Positions 1-9,333 of a stretch of DNA of 64,000 bases are shown piece by piece (the stretch's first letter is position 1; each line of letters starts with the position of its first letter). The notes under the pieces were generated by a model, which was not told the DNA's origin, searched no databases, and was given only the letters and a program-made list of their open reading frames with translations. The stretch lies in assembly GCF_021568705.1 (NCBI RefSeq), contig NZ_JAKGTH010000011.1:186001-250000 (forward strand), given 5' to 3'. A program made the translations under genes and the position numbers. The DNA is from Gillisia lutea. GTDB lineage: Bacteria; Bacteroidota; Bacteroidia; Flavobacteriales; Flavobacteriaceae.

Positions 1-1
1 T

Positions 2-664
2 GCTGTATTAATAACTTTCGACGATGGGGATCTTTCGGTATTAGATTTTGGTTTGCCTCTACTAAAAAAATATAATATGCCTTCTGTAATGTTCGTAATT
101 ACTGGTTTGATAGATTCTAAGAAAACCTTTTGGTGCAGGTGGGTTGAATTAGCAATACAGAATCAGGGAAAATCTTACGCTGAAGCAAGAGTAGTTGTTA
201 ATAGATTGAAAAAAATGGACAATGAAGAGCGTGTTGCCTATTTAAATAAATTGGAACCTATAGTTTCTAAACAACTTACTAGAAATGATATTTTAAAAAT
301 GCACTCTGAAAAGATGTTTGTAGGTAATCATACTCATACGCATCCAATGGTAGACAAATGCACAAGTGAAGAATTGCAGGGTGAACTTAAAACTTCAAAA
401 GACTCTTTTAAAAATTGGGGTCTTCCAGGTTATCAAATTTTTGCTTATCCCAATGGAAATTGGGATGCTAAATCTGAAAAAATTCTTATTGATAATGAAA
501 TAAAAATGGCATTTTTGTTTGACCATCAATTAAATAAAAAAGATGTTAACCCTATGAGGATTTCAAGAATTAGAGTGAATTCTGATACTAAATTACATGA
601 ATTTAAAGTAAAAGTTTCCGGTTTACATTCTAAGTTAATGAAATTCAAAGAAAATATTACATGA
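2..664 (+). CDS. NodB-type polysaccharide deacetylase, 5'-truncated by the window edge
   Basis: Enzymes of this family remove acetyl groups from N- or O-acetylated sugars using a metal held by an Asp and two His. The open frame enters from the left edge and reads TFDDG within its first ten codons, which is NodB motif 1. HTHTHP about 110 residues into the visible part fits motif 2 and YPNG fits motif 3. A TTG at 53 is open but lies after the TFDDG motif, so it is not the true start; the N-terminus is outside the window. The stop overlaps the next ATG by four bases (ATGA), so the two genes are probably translationally coupled. It is the first visible gene of the glycan locus and probably trims a polysaccharide or a lipid-linked intermediate. 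The fold is secure; the substrate is unknown. Confidence 0.85.
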   Translation, partial: AVLITFDDGDLSVLDFGLPLLKKYNMPSVMFVITGLIDSKKTFWCRWVELAIQNQGKSYAEARVVVNRLKKMDNEERVAYLNKLEPIVSKQLTRNDILKMHSEKMFVGNHTHTHPMVDKCTSEELQGELKTSKDSFKNWGLPGYQIFAYPNGNWDAKSEKILIDNEIKMAFLFDHQLNKKDVNPMRISRIRVNSDTKLHEFKVKVSGLHSKLMKFKENIT

Positions 665-1536
665 TCCTAATTAGAGAAATAGATTATGCAGAAGATGTTT
701 CCGAGATCATTGATTTAATTCATTTGGGTCTTAGTGAAAAAAACACAGAAGCTTCGTTTTTATGGAAACACTTTGAGAATCCCTTTGGGAAATCTTTGGG
801 GCTATTGGCATGTGATAAAACAAAAATAGTTGGTGTTAGAATGTTTATGTTTTGGGAATTCAAAAAAGGAGATAAAGTTGTTAAAGCAGTTCGTCCTGTA
901 GATACCATCATACACCCGGATTATAGGGGCCAAGGTTTATTTAAGGATCTTACTTTGGCAGGATTAAAAAAGTTTATCTCTAAGTATAGTTTGGTCTTCA
1001 ATACTCCTAACAATAATAGCTTACCTGGTTACATTAAAATGGGGTGGCAACATTATTCTAAAGAACTATATTTTAACTTAGGAATCGTATTGCCTTCATT
1101 AAATAGAAATATTTCTATTCGGAAAATTGAAAATAATTCTTTCAATTTAAGAGATGTAAATTTAGAATATGACTCTTTTAGAACTCATATTTCTAAAGAC
1201 TTTTTGAACTGGCGTTATAGAGATTCAAATTATAAGATAGTATTGATTAATATTAATGAGATATCAGTTATAGTTATCTATAGAATTGAACTGCTAAAAG
1301 GTTTAAAGACTTTAATTTTAATTGATTATATAGGAGACAATAGCGTAATTACTCCTTCTCTTAGAAAATTGGCTAAAATGGAGAAAGTGTTTTTGTTTCA
1401 TTATTTAGATAATCAAAATATAAAGTTAATGCTTTTTAAACGGAGAGGAAAATCTGTTGTAGTTTATCGTGATGATAATTTTAAAATAATGGAAGATATA
1501 CAATTTTCTTCCGGTGACCTAGAAGGTCGCCTTTAA
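661..1536 (+). CDS. GNAT-family acetyltransferase-like protein (copy 1)
   Basis: 291 residues with a GNAT fold in the N-terminal half. HPDYRGQGLFKDLT around residues 88-101 is motif A, the pyrophosphate loop that binds acetyl-CoA. The N-terminal stretch NPFGKSLGLLA is shared with the second GNAT protein at 6141-7076, as are the VDT.IHPD and FNTPN..SLPGY segments, so the two are paralogs. GNAT proteins of this kind are often found in exopolysaccharide loci, where they are presumed to acetylate amino sugars; that role is inferred here. The start overlaps the deacetylase stop. The C-terminal half (from about residue 150) has no motif I recognise and may set acceptor specificity. Confidence 0.75.
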   Translation: MILIREIDYAEDVSEIIDLIHLGLSEKNTEASFLWKHFENPFGKSLGLLACDKTKIVGVRMFMFWEFKKGDKVVKAVRPVDTIIHPDYRGQGLFKDLTLAGLKKFISKYSLVFNTPNNNSLPGYIKMGWQHYSKELYFNLGIVLPSLNRNISIRKIENNSFNLRDVNLEYDSFRTHISKDFLNWRYRDSNYKIVLININEISVIVIYRIELLKGLKTLILIDYIGDNSVITPSLRKLAKMEKVFLFHYLDNQNIKLMLFKRRGKSVVVYRDDNFKIMEDIQFSSGDLEGRL

Positions 1537-1553
1537 TTTTTTCCCAAGTACTT

Positions 1554-2684
1554 ATGAAAATAATTATCTTAATAAATTCTCTTGGAGCTGGTGGAGCTGA
1601 ACGTTCTATGGTGGAATTTGCAAAATTTTTATATTTAAGGAATGATGTTAAGTTAAATATCGTTTGTTTAAAACATAAAAAAATAGGACTTGAAGAAGAA
1701 GTTGAGAATTTTGGAATAAACACTATTTACTATGAAGGAAGTAGTAATTTAAAATCCAAAATAAATTTCGTTGTAGATATAATCAAAAAAGAAAAACCGG
1801 ATATTATACATTCTGTTTTAGCTGAATCTAATCTTGTTTTAAGATTATCAAGATTATTAACTCACCATGGTAAGGTCATCCAAAGTTTAGTAAACACTCC
1901 TTATTCATTAGAAAGGAAAAAAGATAGTCAATTATCTTGGCAAAAATTTCAACTTGCCAAAAAGATTGATCAATGGTCTGCAAGATTAACTTCGAATATT
2001 TTTTATCATGCCATTACACAAGAGGTGTATCAACACTATTTACCTTTATTTAAAATAAGAGATAATTATCGAATTATCTATAGAGGTCGAAAAGAAAATT
2101 TAAATAAAAAATCTTCTTCTATATCCAAAGATTTTTTACTGATAAATACTGGGAGACAGGAATTTGCAAAGGGGCAGATTGATATTTTATTTGCCTTAAA
2201 TTTTATTAAACAGGAATATAATATTACAGATATTAATTTACAAATTTTAGGAAGAGAAGGTCAATATACCAAAAAAATAGTGGATTACATTGCTGCTAAT
2301 AATCTTCAAGATCAAGTAAAAATTCATGGTTTTGTAAGTGATGTGGAAAAAAGATTGGCAAATGCGGATGCTTTTATATTTCCTTCTTATTATGAAGGAT
2401 TAGGGGGTGCTTTATTAGAGGCATTCTCAGCTAAGCTTCCTTGTATTTGTTCGAATATTCCAGTGTTGAAGGAGGTAGTTGGATCAGAGAAAGGAGCCCT
2501 GTTTTCTCACCCAGGGGATTATAAAAGTTTAGCAATGAATATCTTAACACTATATAATGATAAAATGCTAAGAAAAAAATTAGGGGATTATTCGTATAAA
2601 AGATTTAGGGATACTTTTAATTTAGATACCATTAACTTGGAAATGCTTCAAATGTATAGAGACGTTTATCAATCTAAAGTTTAA
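1554..2684 (+). CDS. Family 4 glycosyltransferase (GT-B fold)
   Basis: 376-residue retaining glycosyltransferase that would add one sugar from a nucleotide donor to a growing lipid-linked glycan at the cytoplasmic face of the inner membrane. The N-terminal loop GAGGAERS (about residues 11-18) is the acceptor-side glycine-rich motif. The C-terminal EX7E donor motif appears as EGLGGALLE, followed by an I.VLKEVV segment. Length is normal for GT4. The gene starts 17 bases after the GNAT gene and ends one base before the next GT4 gene, consistent with one transcript. Donor and linkage cannot be read from sequence. Confidence 0.85.
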   Translation: MKIIILINSLGAGGAERSMVEFAKFLYLRNDVKLNIVCLKHKKIGLEEEVENFGINTIYYEGSSNLKSKINFVVDIIKKEKPDIIHSVLAESNLVLRLSRLLTHHGKVIQSLVNTPYSLERKKDSQLSWQKFQLAKKIDQWSARLTSNIFYHAITQEVYQHYLPLFKIRDNYRIIYRGRKENLNKKSSSISKDFLLINTGRQEFAKGQIDILFALNFIKQEYNITDINLQILGREGQYTKKIVDYIAANNLQDQVKIHGFVSDVEKRLANADAFIFPSYYEGLGGALLEAFSAKLPCICSNIPVLKEVVGSEKGALFSHPGDYKSLAMNILTLYNDKMLRKKLGDYSYKRFRDTFNLDTINLEMLQMYRDVYQSKV

Positions 2685-2685
2685 A

Positions 2686-3789
2686 ATGAAAATTCTTCAA
2701 TTAGTTACTAAGCGTCAATATCGTGGAGCAGAGGTGTTTGCTGCAAACCTCAGTTCCGAATTAATTAAGCTTGGGCATGAAATAATATTTGTAGGTCTTT
2801 ATAAGAATTCTGAGAATATCTTAAGTGTTGAGAACGCAGCTCATTATGATCTTATAAATTCTAAGACGGGAAGTTTTTCTGTAGAATTAGTAAGGAAATT
2901 AATAAAATTAGTAAAGCAAACCAAACCAGATGTAATACAATGTAATGGATCTGACACGTTAAAATATATGGTGGCAGCCTCTTTTATTCTTCCTAAAACC
3001 CCAATAGTTTATAGAAATATTAGTATGATTAGTGAATGGGTGTCTGTAGGATTTAAGAAAAAAATTTATAAACAAATTTTCAGAAAAGTTGATCATGTTA
3101 CATCTGTAGGTGAAGAAGCAATTAGCGATTTTATCAAAACGTTTAATTACCCTAAAGATAAAACTACTGTTATTCGAAGGGGAATCCCTATAAAGGAAGT
3201 AAATAAACAACAAGAGTCTCATAAACTAAAAAAGCAATTACATTTATCTACAAAAGATAATATTGTGATTCATATTGGGAATTTCAGTCCTGAAAAGAAC
3301 CATGAATTCCTTCTGGATATTTTTGAAGATCTAAAAATTTTAGATTCCACAATAAAATTAGTATGTGTTGGTGATGGTGTTTTGTTCGATCACATTAATA
3401 ATGAAATTACAAAACGTAAATTACGTGATACTGTTTTTCTACTAGGCTTCAGAAAAGATATACCAGAGCTTTTAGCCTCTTCTGATTGTTTTGTTTTGGT
3501 AAGTAAAGTAGAAGGGGTTCCAGGAGTGATCTTAGAGGCGGGAAGTCAATATGTCCCTTCAGTGGCAACTAATGTAGGTGGAGTTTGCGAAGTTCTTATG
3601 AACGGTAAAACAGGTTATATTATAGATAATTTTAATAAGAAAGATTTCAAGCATACCTTATTAAAAATAATAAATGATAAAGAATTAAAAACTGAATTGG
3701 GCTCTAATGCATATAAATTGGTAGTGGAGGAATTCAATCCATTAAGCAATGCTCAAAAATTTGAAAAATTATATTTATCCTTAATTTAA
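2686..3789 (+). CDS. Family 4 glycosyltransferase, first of a tandem pair
   Basis: 367 residues, GT-B fold, GT4 family. The N-terminus KILQLV.K.QYRGAEVFA carries the variant acceptor loop YRGAE, and the C-terminal donor site has EGVPGVILE (EX7E) followed by NVGGVCEVL. The next gene (3818-4879) shares the same N-terminal pattern and domain layout, so the two probably arose by tandem duplication. One base separates it from the upstream GT4 gene. It probably adds one residue to the repeat unit; sugar specificity is unknown. Confidence 0.85.
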   Translation: MKILQLVTKRQYRGAEVFAANLSSELIKLGHEIIFVGLYKNSENILSVENAAHYDLINSKTGSFSVELVRKLIKLVKQTKPDVIQCNGSDTLKYMVAASFILPKTPIVYRNISMISEWVSVGFKKKIYKQIFRKVDHVTSVGEEAISDFIKTFNYPKDKTTVIRRGIPIKEVNKQQESHKLKKQLHLSTKDNIVIHIGNFSPEKNHEFLLDIFEDLKILDSTIKLVCVGDGVLFDHINNEITKRKLRDTVFLLGFRKDIPELLASSDCFVLVSKVEGVPGVILEAGSQYVPSVATNVGGVCEVLMNGKTGYIIDNFNKKDFKHTLLKIINDKELKTELGSNAYKLVVEEFNPLSNAQKFEKLYLSLI

Positions 3790-3817
3790 GGTAGCTATAG
3801 TATTCAGAGTTATATAA

Positions 3818-4879
3818 ATGAGGATATTACAAATCATTCAAAAGAAACAATATAGGGGCGCAGAAATCTTTGCAAGCCAATTGTCTAATCACTTGATAAA
3901 TCAAGGACATATTGTTGAAATGGTTAGTATATATGATGGGGATGCTATCTTACCTTTTAAAGAAAGGATAATGAGCTTGTCTACGGAAGAATCTAATAGG
4001 TACTTAGATTTCGAAGGTTGGAAAAAATTGAATAATATAATTGTAGATTTTTCTCCGGATGTTATTCAAGCGAATGCCGCAGATACTTTAAAATATGCGG
4101 TTATATCAAAAAAAATCCACAGATGGAAACAACCCATCTTTTATAGAAATGCAAGTACTTCTAGCTATTATATTAAATCCTTTTTCTCCAAATTAATTAA
4201 TTCATTTTTTCTTAATAATGTAGATAAAATAATTTCAGTCTCTCATTCATCGAAAGCAGATCTTAATTCATTATTTCCATCTACAAAAGAAAAGACTATT
4301 GTAATTCCAATAGGAATTGAAGCTAATACAGAGCGGCCTGTAGTTTTAGGGAAAGCTAGAAAGAATATTATTCATGTTGGATCTTTTACGCGTGAAAAAA
4401 ATCATCAGGGATTGCTGAAAATTTTTAAGCAATTAAGTGCTAAGGATACGGATGCTCATTTACATTTATTCGGAGAAGGGCCTCTAAGAGAAGAAATAGA
4501 AAAAAGGGTTCAAGAATTTAAGCTTGGAAAAAATGTTAGTTTTTATGAAGGAGTAAGAAATCCATTACCATATATATCAGGAGCAGATGTTTTAGTGCTC
4601 CCAAGTAAAATAGAAGGTTTACCTGCGGTACTTTTAGAGGCGATGTATTGTAAAACTCCTGTTGTTGCTTATAATGTTGGTGGTATTTCAGAAATAATAT
4701 CTAATTCAACTGGATGTTTAGTAGAAAAAGATAATATTAATAGCTTTTGTATTGAGATACTGGATGTATTAAATAATCCAGATTTAAATAGGATTAAAAA
4801 TGCAGAAAGAATGGTGAAATTAGAGTTCATGAATTACAATATTGCTCAAAAATTCGCAATAGCTTATAAAAGCATATAG
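3818..4879 (+). CDS. Family 4 glycosyltransferase, second of a tandem pair
   Basis: 353-residue GT4 enzyme, paralog of the gene before it: both begin with R/K-ILQ-(I/L)-x-x-K-QYRGAE and both keep DTLKY near residue 90. The donor site is EGLPAVLLE followed by NVGGISEII. Copies that diverge after duplication in such loci usually transfer different sugars or act at successive positions; this is inference. After its stop there are 95 bases before the next gene, and these contain a good Bacteroidota promoter, so transcription may be re-initiated there. Confidence 0.85.
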   Translation: MRILQIIQKKQYRGAEIFASQLSNHLINQGHIVEMVSIYDGDAILPFKERIMSLSTEESNRYLDFEGWKKLNNIIVDFSPDVIQANAADTLKYAVISKKIHRWKQPIFYRNASTSSYYIKSFFSKLINSFFLNNVDKIISVSHSSKADLNSLFPSTKEKTIVIPIGIEANTERPVVLGKARKNIIHVGSFTREKNHQGLLKIFKQLSAKDTDAHLHLFGEGPLREEIEKRVQEFKLGKNVSFYEGVRNPLPYISGADVLVLPSKIEGLPAVLLEAMYCKTPVVAYNVGGISEIISNSTGCLVEKDNINSFCIEILDVLNNPDLNRIKNAERMVKLEFMNYNIAQKFAIAYKSI

Positions 4880-4924
4880 ATCAAGTTTAAGTTGCTTTTT
4901 TGAATATTAAAATCAAAGAAAAGC

Positions 4925-4954
4925 TTGTCCTCTTTTTTTAATCCCTTAAATTTG
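4925..4954 (+). promoter_or_regulatory. Candidate Bacteroidota sigma-70 promoter inside the glycan locus
   Basis: The -7 box TAAATTTG at 4947-4954 matches the TAnnTTTG consensus exactly. TTG at 4925-4927 fits the -33 element with a 19-base spacer. The predicted transcription start is near 4961, about 14 bases before the ATG at 4975. Both elements were read directly; activity is inferred. Confidence 0.5.
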
Positions 4955-4974
4955 TCGCTTGACTTTTTAATTAG

Positions 4975-6096
4975 ATGCAAAAGATAAAAATTCTACACAT
5001 CATAAAATCCTTAGGAAGAGGGGGGGCAGAAATGTTGTTGCCTGAAACCCTAAAGATTCATGACACCTCAAAATTTGAATTTCATTATATTTACTTTTTA
5101 CCCTGGAAAGATCAAATGGTCTCAAGCATAGAGCATGCTGGGGGTAAGGTAACATGTTTATCTGCCAAAAATAATATCAAATTATTACAGCAATACTCTA
5201 AAGTCATAGAATATTGTAATATCAATAACATTGATTTAATTCATAGTCATTTACCATGGGCTGGTTTTTTAAGTAGACTTGTTTTTAAAAAAACAAAGAT
5301 TCCTACCGTGTATACGGAGCATAATATGCAGGAAAGGTACCATGTTATAACAAAGAAGATCAACCATTATACTTTTAATTCTCAAAGCTTAGGACTTGGA
5401 GTTTCAGAAGATGTTACAAATTCTATAAACCACAATATAAATCCAAAAATACCAGTAAGAACTCTGTTAAATGGAGCTAATACGGAAACATTTAGAAGAG
5501 ATTTAGAATTAGGGAATACTATTAAGAGGGATTTAGGCATTCCGAAAGATGCCTTTGTGATTGGTAATGTTGCAGTTTTTAGATTTCAAAAAAGAATTGT
5601 TGAATGGCTGCAAGTTCTGAAGAAAATTATCGATGTAAATTCTAACGTATATGGAATAATTGTGGGGGCTGGCCCATTGGAAGAAGAGATTAAAGAGGAA
5701 AGCAGAAAATTAAACTTAGAAGGAAGAGTTAAGTTTGCAGGACTGCAGACTAATGTAAAACCTTATTTTTCTGCTATGGATATTTTCATGATGAGTAGCT
5801 CTTTTGAAGGTTTACCAATAGCTCTTCTGGAAGCAATGAGTATGGAATGTGCTATAGTTTCCACAAACGCTGGTGGAATTAAGGAAGTAATAAGTCAAGA
5901 CAAGGATGGTCTAATTTGTGATATTAATGAATGGGAAAAATTGTCTGATTTGTGCTTATTGCTAATTGAAAATCCAATGAAGCTAAAAAAGTTTAAGATA
6001 GCGGCTAGAAAAAGGGTTGTAGAAGGATTTAGTTTGAATCAAATGGTAAAATCCTTAGAATCTTTATACGAAGAATTGTTACTGGACTCTAAATAA
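4975..6096 (+). CDS. Family 4 glycosyltransferase
   Basis: 373 residues with both GT4 hallmarks: the glycine-rich loop SLGRGGAEML near residue 12 and the EX7E motif EGLPIALLE followed by NAGGIKEVI in the C-terminal Rossmann domain. A TEHNMQERYH segment in the N-terminal domain resembles the His-containing acceptor loop of the family. It is preceded by its own candidate promoter and followed by 44 bases without a terminator before the second GNAT gene. It is expected to act in the cytoplasm on a lipid-linked intermediate. Confidence 0.85.
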   Translation: MQKIKILHIIKSLGRGGAEMLLPETLKIHDTSKFEFHYIYFLPWKDQMVSSIEHAGGKVTCLSAKNNIKLLQQYSKVIEYCNINNIDLIHSHLPWAGFLSRLVFKKTKIPTVYTEHNMQERYHVITKKINHYTFNSQSLGLGVSEDVTNSINHNINPKIPVRTLLNGANTETFRRDLELGNTIKRDLGIPKDAFVIGNVAVFRFQKRIVEWLQVLKKIIDVNSNVYGIIVGAGPLEEEIKEESRKLNLEGRVKFAGLQTNVKPYFSAMDIFMMSSSFEGLPIALLEAMSMECAIVSTNAGGIKEVISQDKDGLICDINEWEKLSDLCLLLIENPMKLKKFKIAARKRVVEGFSLNQMVKSLESLYEELLLDSK

Positions 6097-6140
6097 AATC
6101 TTGTTTTAAAAATTTGGTTCTTTCAATTTAAATAATATAT

Positions 6141-7076
6141 ATGATTATTAGAGAAGGCACATATAAAGATACGGGTGCAATTATATCTGTATTAAAAGCA
6201 AGTCTTGGAGAAGCTAAACTTCCTAAATCGGAGGAAATTTGGAACTTTAAACATTATCAAAATCCATTTGGGAAATCTCTAATTCTCTTAGCAGAAGAGG
6301 ATAATAAGATAATAGGAGTAAGAGCATTTATGAAATGGAAATGGAAGTTGGGTGAGAAGGTGTATTCAGCCTATAGAGCAGTAGATACTGCTACTCATCC
6401 AGATCATCAAGGTAAAGGGGTTTTTAAAAAATTGACGCTTGAAGCTATTAATATTTCCACGAAAGTAGGCGATCATTTTATTTTTAATACTCCTAATTCA
6501 CAGAGTCTTCCGGGGTATATGAAGATGGATTGGAAAAAGGTTAGCAAATTAAAAATTCACCTCAATTTAATTAGCCCCTTGAAAATGTTCATTTCAGATA
6601 CGAACTATAAATATTCTATTCAAAAAATGGGAGATGAAAACGTATTGGAAAATTTAATAGAAACTCATAATATTGGAAATAGCAGAACGTCTAACTTATT
6701 CACTATAAAATCGATAGAATATTTAAAATGGAGATATGAAAATAATCCATTGCAAAAATATGATGTGAAATGTGATCACGATTTTTATTTAGCTACTTAT
6801 ATAAAGCAGCATAAGTATTTTAATGAACTTAGGGTAGTTGAACAAATATACAAGGGAGATAAAGGTTTGAAAAAGTTAAATAGGGCCTTAGAAAACCTCA
6901 CTAAGTATATGAAAGTTCATATAATCTCATGCTCTGAAAATTTAGGAGGTTTAATTGGGTTTTCTGGGGCGATGGGTCCGATGCTAACAGTACGAAATTT
7001 AAATTTGGATATTGATAATCAGCTATTAAATATTGATAATTGGAATTATACCTTAGGAGATTTAGAACTTTTTTAA
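6141..7076 (+). CDS. GNAT-family acetyltransferase-like protein (copy 2)
   Basis: 311 residues and a paralog of the GNAT gene at 661-1536: both open with IRE, share NPFGKSL.LLA, VDT.(T/I)HPD and FNTPN.QSLPGY-like blocks, and keep the acetyl-CoA loop (HPDHQGKGVFKKLT here). The two copies bracket the four GT4 genes. The C-terminal half diverges more than the GNAT half, which suggests different acceptors. Its stop is one base before the ATG of the membrane protein that follows. Acetylation of a sugar in the repeat unit is the likely job, inferred from location. Confidence 0.75.
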   Translation: MIIREGTYKDTGAIISVLKASLGEAKLPKSEEIWNFKHYQNPFGKSLILLAEEDNKIIGVRAFMKWKWKLGEKVYSAYRAVDTATHPDHQGKGVFKKLTLEAINISTKVGDHFIFNTPNSQSLPGYMKMDWKKVSKLKIHLNLISPLKMFISDTNYKYSIQKMGDENVLENLIETHNIGNSRTSNLFTIKSIEYLKWRYENNPLQKYDVKCDHDFYLATYIKQHKYFNELRVVEQIYKGDKGLKKLNRALENLTKYMKVHIISCSENLGGLIGFSGAMGPMLTVRNLNLDIDNQLLNIDNWNYTLGDLELF

Positions 7077-7077
7077 T

Positions 7078-8328
7078 ATGCTAGGAGCCTTATTCTTTAT
7101 TATTGTTTTATTTTTTATTAATCAAGGAATTTTTAACTCTTTTCAGAATAAGCATAAGTTCTTTTCTAAAAAAGTAATGAATATTTTGTTTCTATATCAT
7201 TTCTTTTTTTGGATGGTATATTATCTATATGCTTTTTTCAACCCATCTGACTCTCGAGCATATTATGATAGACCGCAGAATCCTTTTTTAAGTTGGTTTG
7301 ACTTTTTAGGTACTAGTACTACATTTATAGATTTTCTTTCCTGGCCGTTTATTAATATTCTAAATTTCAATTATGAAATGATGATGGTGTTTTATGCTTG
7401 GTTAGGCTATCTTGGATTTTTATACGCTTATCTTTTTTTTCGAGAAAATATTCCGATTAAGATTAAGGTCTTTAAAAGAGTTGATCTCTTAATGTTAATT
7501 TTATTCTTTCCTAATATGCATTTTTGGACGGCTTCTTTAGGAAAAGGAGCCCCTATTTTTTTAGGGTTAATGATGTTTGCTTATGCGATTAATAGCCCGA
7601 AGTCCCGTATTTATTTACTTATTTTATCATCTTTATTAATATATTATATAAGACCACATGTATTTCTATTTGTTGCAGTAGGAACTGTTTTAGGTTATAT
7701 GAGCGGTAAAGAAAAAATATCATTTAGTAAGAAATTATTGATATACATAGTTCTAGTAGGAGGTCTTTATTTCGCACAAGATCAAATTTTAGGTATAGTT
7801 GGACTGGAAGGGGGAGATGATCTCGTGGAAGGCTTCGAAGATTTTTCAGACGACAGATCGCAATCTCTTAGTAAATCAGGTTCCGGTGTGGATATGTCTT
7901 CCTATCCTTTACCTTTGAAGCTATTTACCTTTTGGTTTAGACCATTATTTTTTGATGCACCCGGTATATTGGGATTAATTACCTCAGTAGAGAATCTTTT
8001 GTATCTACTTTTATTTATTAAAATTCTGAAGAGAGATTTTATAACCTTTATTAAGAATTCTAAGGTGGTAGTGAAAATGAGCTTAGTGGTGTTTTTACTT
8101 TCCTCATTTGCTATGACCTTCATTATGTCTAACCTTGGAATTATTATGCGACAAAAATCAATGGTTATGTACTTTTTGTTTTTTGTTATTTACTACTATT
8201 TAGCTCAAAAGAAATACGATAAAATTATTAAAATGAAAAAAAATAAAAATTCAATCAACAATAATAATCAAAAACAATCTGAGTTGAATTTAAGTACTAT
8301 AAGAAACACGACAATTCATTCCATTTAG
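7078..8328 (+). CDS. Multi-pass membrane protein of a glycan locus, possible polymerase (copy 1)
   Basis: 416 residues with roughly ten hydrophobic segments and no soluble enzymatic domain. It is clearly homologous to the protein at 9535-10752: both keep a SDS-containing loop after FFN, FWTASLGKG, YIRPHVFL, FWFRPLFFDAPGILG and SNLGII.RQKSMVMYF. Conserved charged residues in otherwise hydrophobic protein (SLGKG lysine, two RP pairs) are what one expects of a membrane glycosyl polymerase that binds diphospholipid substrates. I recognise the general type from polysaccharide loci but know no established function, so Wzy-like is only a hypothesis. An Asn/Lys-rich tail (about residues 382-400) is absent from the paralog. 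The gene starts one base after the GNAT gene. Confidence 0.6.
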   Translation: MLGALFFIIVLFFINQGIFNSFQNKHKFFSKKVMNILFLYHFFFWMVYYLYAFFNPSDSRAYYDRPQNPFLSWFDFLGTSTTFIDFLSWPFINILNFNYEMMMVFYAWLGYLGFLYAYLFFRENIPIKIKVFKRVDLLMLILFFPNMHFWTASLGKGAPIFLGLMMFAYAINSPKSRIYLLILSSLLIYYIRPHVFLFVAVGTVLGYMSGKEKISFSKKLLIYIVLVGGLYFAQDQILGIVGLEGGDDLVEGFEDFSDDRSQSLSKSGSGVDMSSYPLPLKLFTFWFRPLFFDAPGILGLITSVENLLYLLLFIKILKRDFITFIKNSKVVVKMSLVVFLLSSFAMTFIMSNLGIIMRQKSMVMYFLFFVIYYYLAQKKYDKIIKMKKNKNSINNNNQKQSELNLSTIRNTTIHSI

Positions 8329-8339
8329 AAACAAAATAT

Positions 8340-9308
8340 ATGAATAAAGGCGGCAATTTTATTATTTCTTTGGATTTTGAATTATTATGGGGTGTATTTG
8401 ATAAAGTTTCGATCGATGAAAAAATAATTTATTTTAGGAATACAAGAAAATTAATTCCAGAGATATTAGCTATTTTTAAACAATACGAAATTCATGCAAC
8501 TTGGGCTATAGTTGGCATGCTATTTAATACTGATTGGAAGGAATGGCAAATAAATACTCCCAATGTTTTGCCTAATTACAGTAATGACTCTCTCTCTGCA
8601 TATAAGTTTGGAAATAAAATTTCCATCAAGGGTTTTGAAGAATTATGTTTTGCGAAAGAACTAATTCTAAAAATTAAAGACCAACCTAATCAAGAAATAG
8701 CTACACATACATATTCACATTATTATTGTTTAGAGGAGGGTCAAACTATAAATTCATTTAAGGCTGATTTGGAGCAATGTATAAAATTGGCAAAAAGTTT
8801 AAATATTGAATTAAAATCCTTGGTTTTCCCTCGGAATCAATTTAACAAAGAATATTTAAAGATATGTTCAGAAATGGGAATTCAGAATGTTAGGGCAAAC
8901 CCATCAAACTGGTATTGGAAGGAAGTTGATAAAAGTTCATTTAGGAATAAACTATATAGGACAGGTGATGCGTATTTTGGATTAAATGATAAATCTTATA
9001 ATATTGAGAAAAAGGATAGGGAGGAAGATACCCCTTTGTCTCAAAAGGCAAGTAGGTTATTAAGACCCTATTCTAAATATAAGATATTAAACAGTTTAAA
9101 ATTATCTCGAATTAAAAGAGAAATGAAAAAGGCTGCTATCAACGGAGAAATTTATCATCTCTGGTGGCATCCTCATAACTTCGGAAATAATCCTGAAAAA
9201 AATTTAATGGAATTAATAGAGATATTAGAATATTATAAATACTGTCAGATGAAGTATGACTTTAAATCTTCTACGATGACAGAAATAAATGAATTATACG
9301 GTAGTTAG
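8340..9308 (+). CDS. Polysaccharide deacetylase family protein
   Basis: 322 residues of the NodB-fold group in which motif 1 reads SLDFELLWG (residues 10-18) instead of TFDDG. THTYSHY around residue 122 supplies the two metal-binding His of motif 2, FPRNQF near residue 162 is the motif 3 region, and WHPHNFG near residue 279 fits the catalytic His region. It is a different subfamily from the truncated deacetylase at the left edge. It lies 11 bases after membrane protein copy 1 and is followed by a strong terminator, so it ends a transcription unit. Deacetylation of a glycan or of a sugar intermediate is inferred. Confidence 0.8.
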   Translation: MNKGGNFIISLDFELLWGVFDKVSIDEKIIYFRNTRKLIPEILAIFKQYEIHATWAIVGMLFNTDWKEWQINTPNVLPNYSNDSLSAYKFGNKISIKGFEELCFAKELILKIKDQPNQEIATHTYSHYYCLEEGQTINSFKADLEQCIKLAKSLNIELKSLVFPRNQFNKEYLKICSEMGIQNVRANPSNWYWKEVDKSSFRNKLYRTGDAYFGLNDKSYNIEKKDREEDTPLSQKASRLLRPYSKYKILNSLKLSRIKREMKKAAINGEIYHLWWHPHNFGNNPEKNLMELIEILEYYKYCQMKYDFKSSTMTEINELYGS

Positions 9309-9333
9309 AAGATAAAATATTAATTTTATTATG

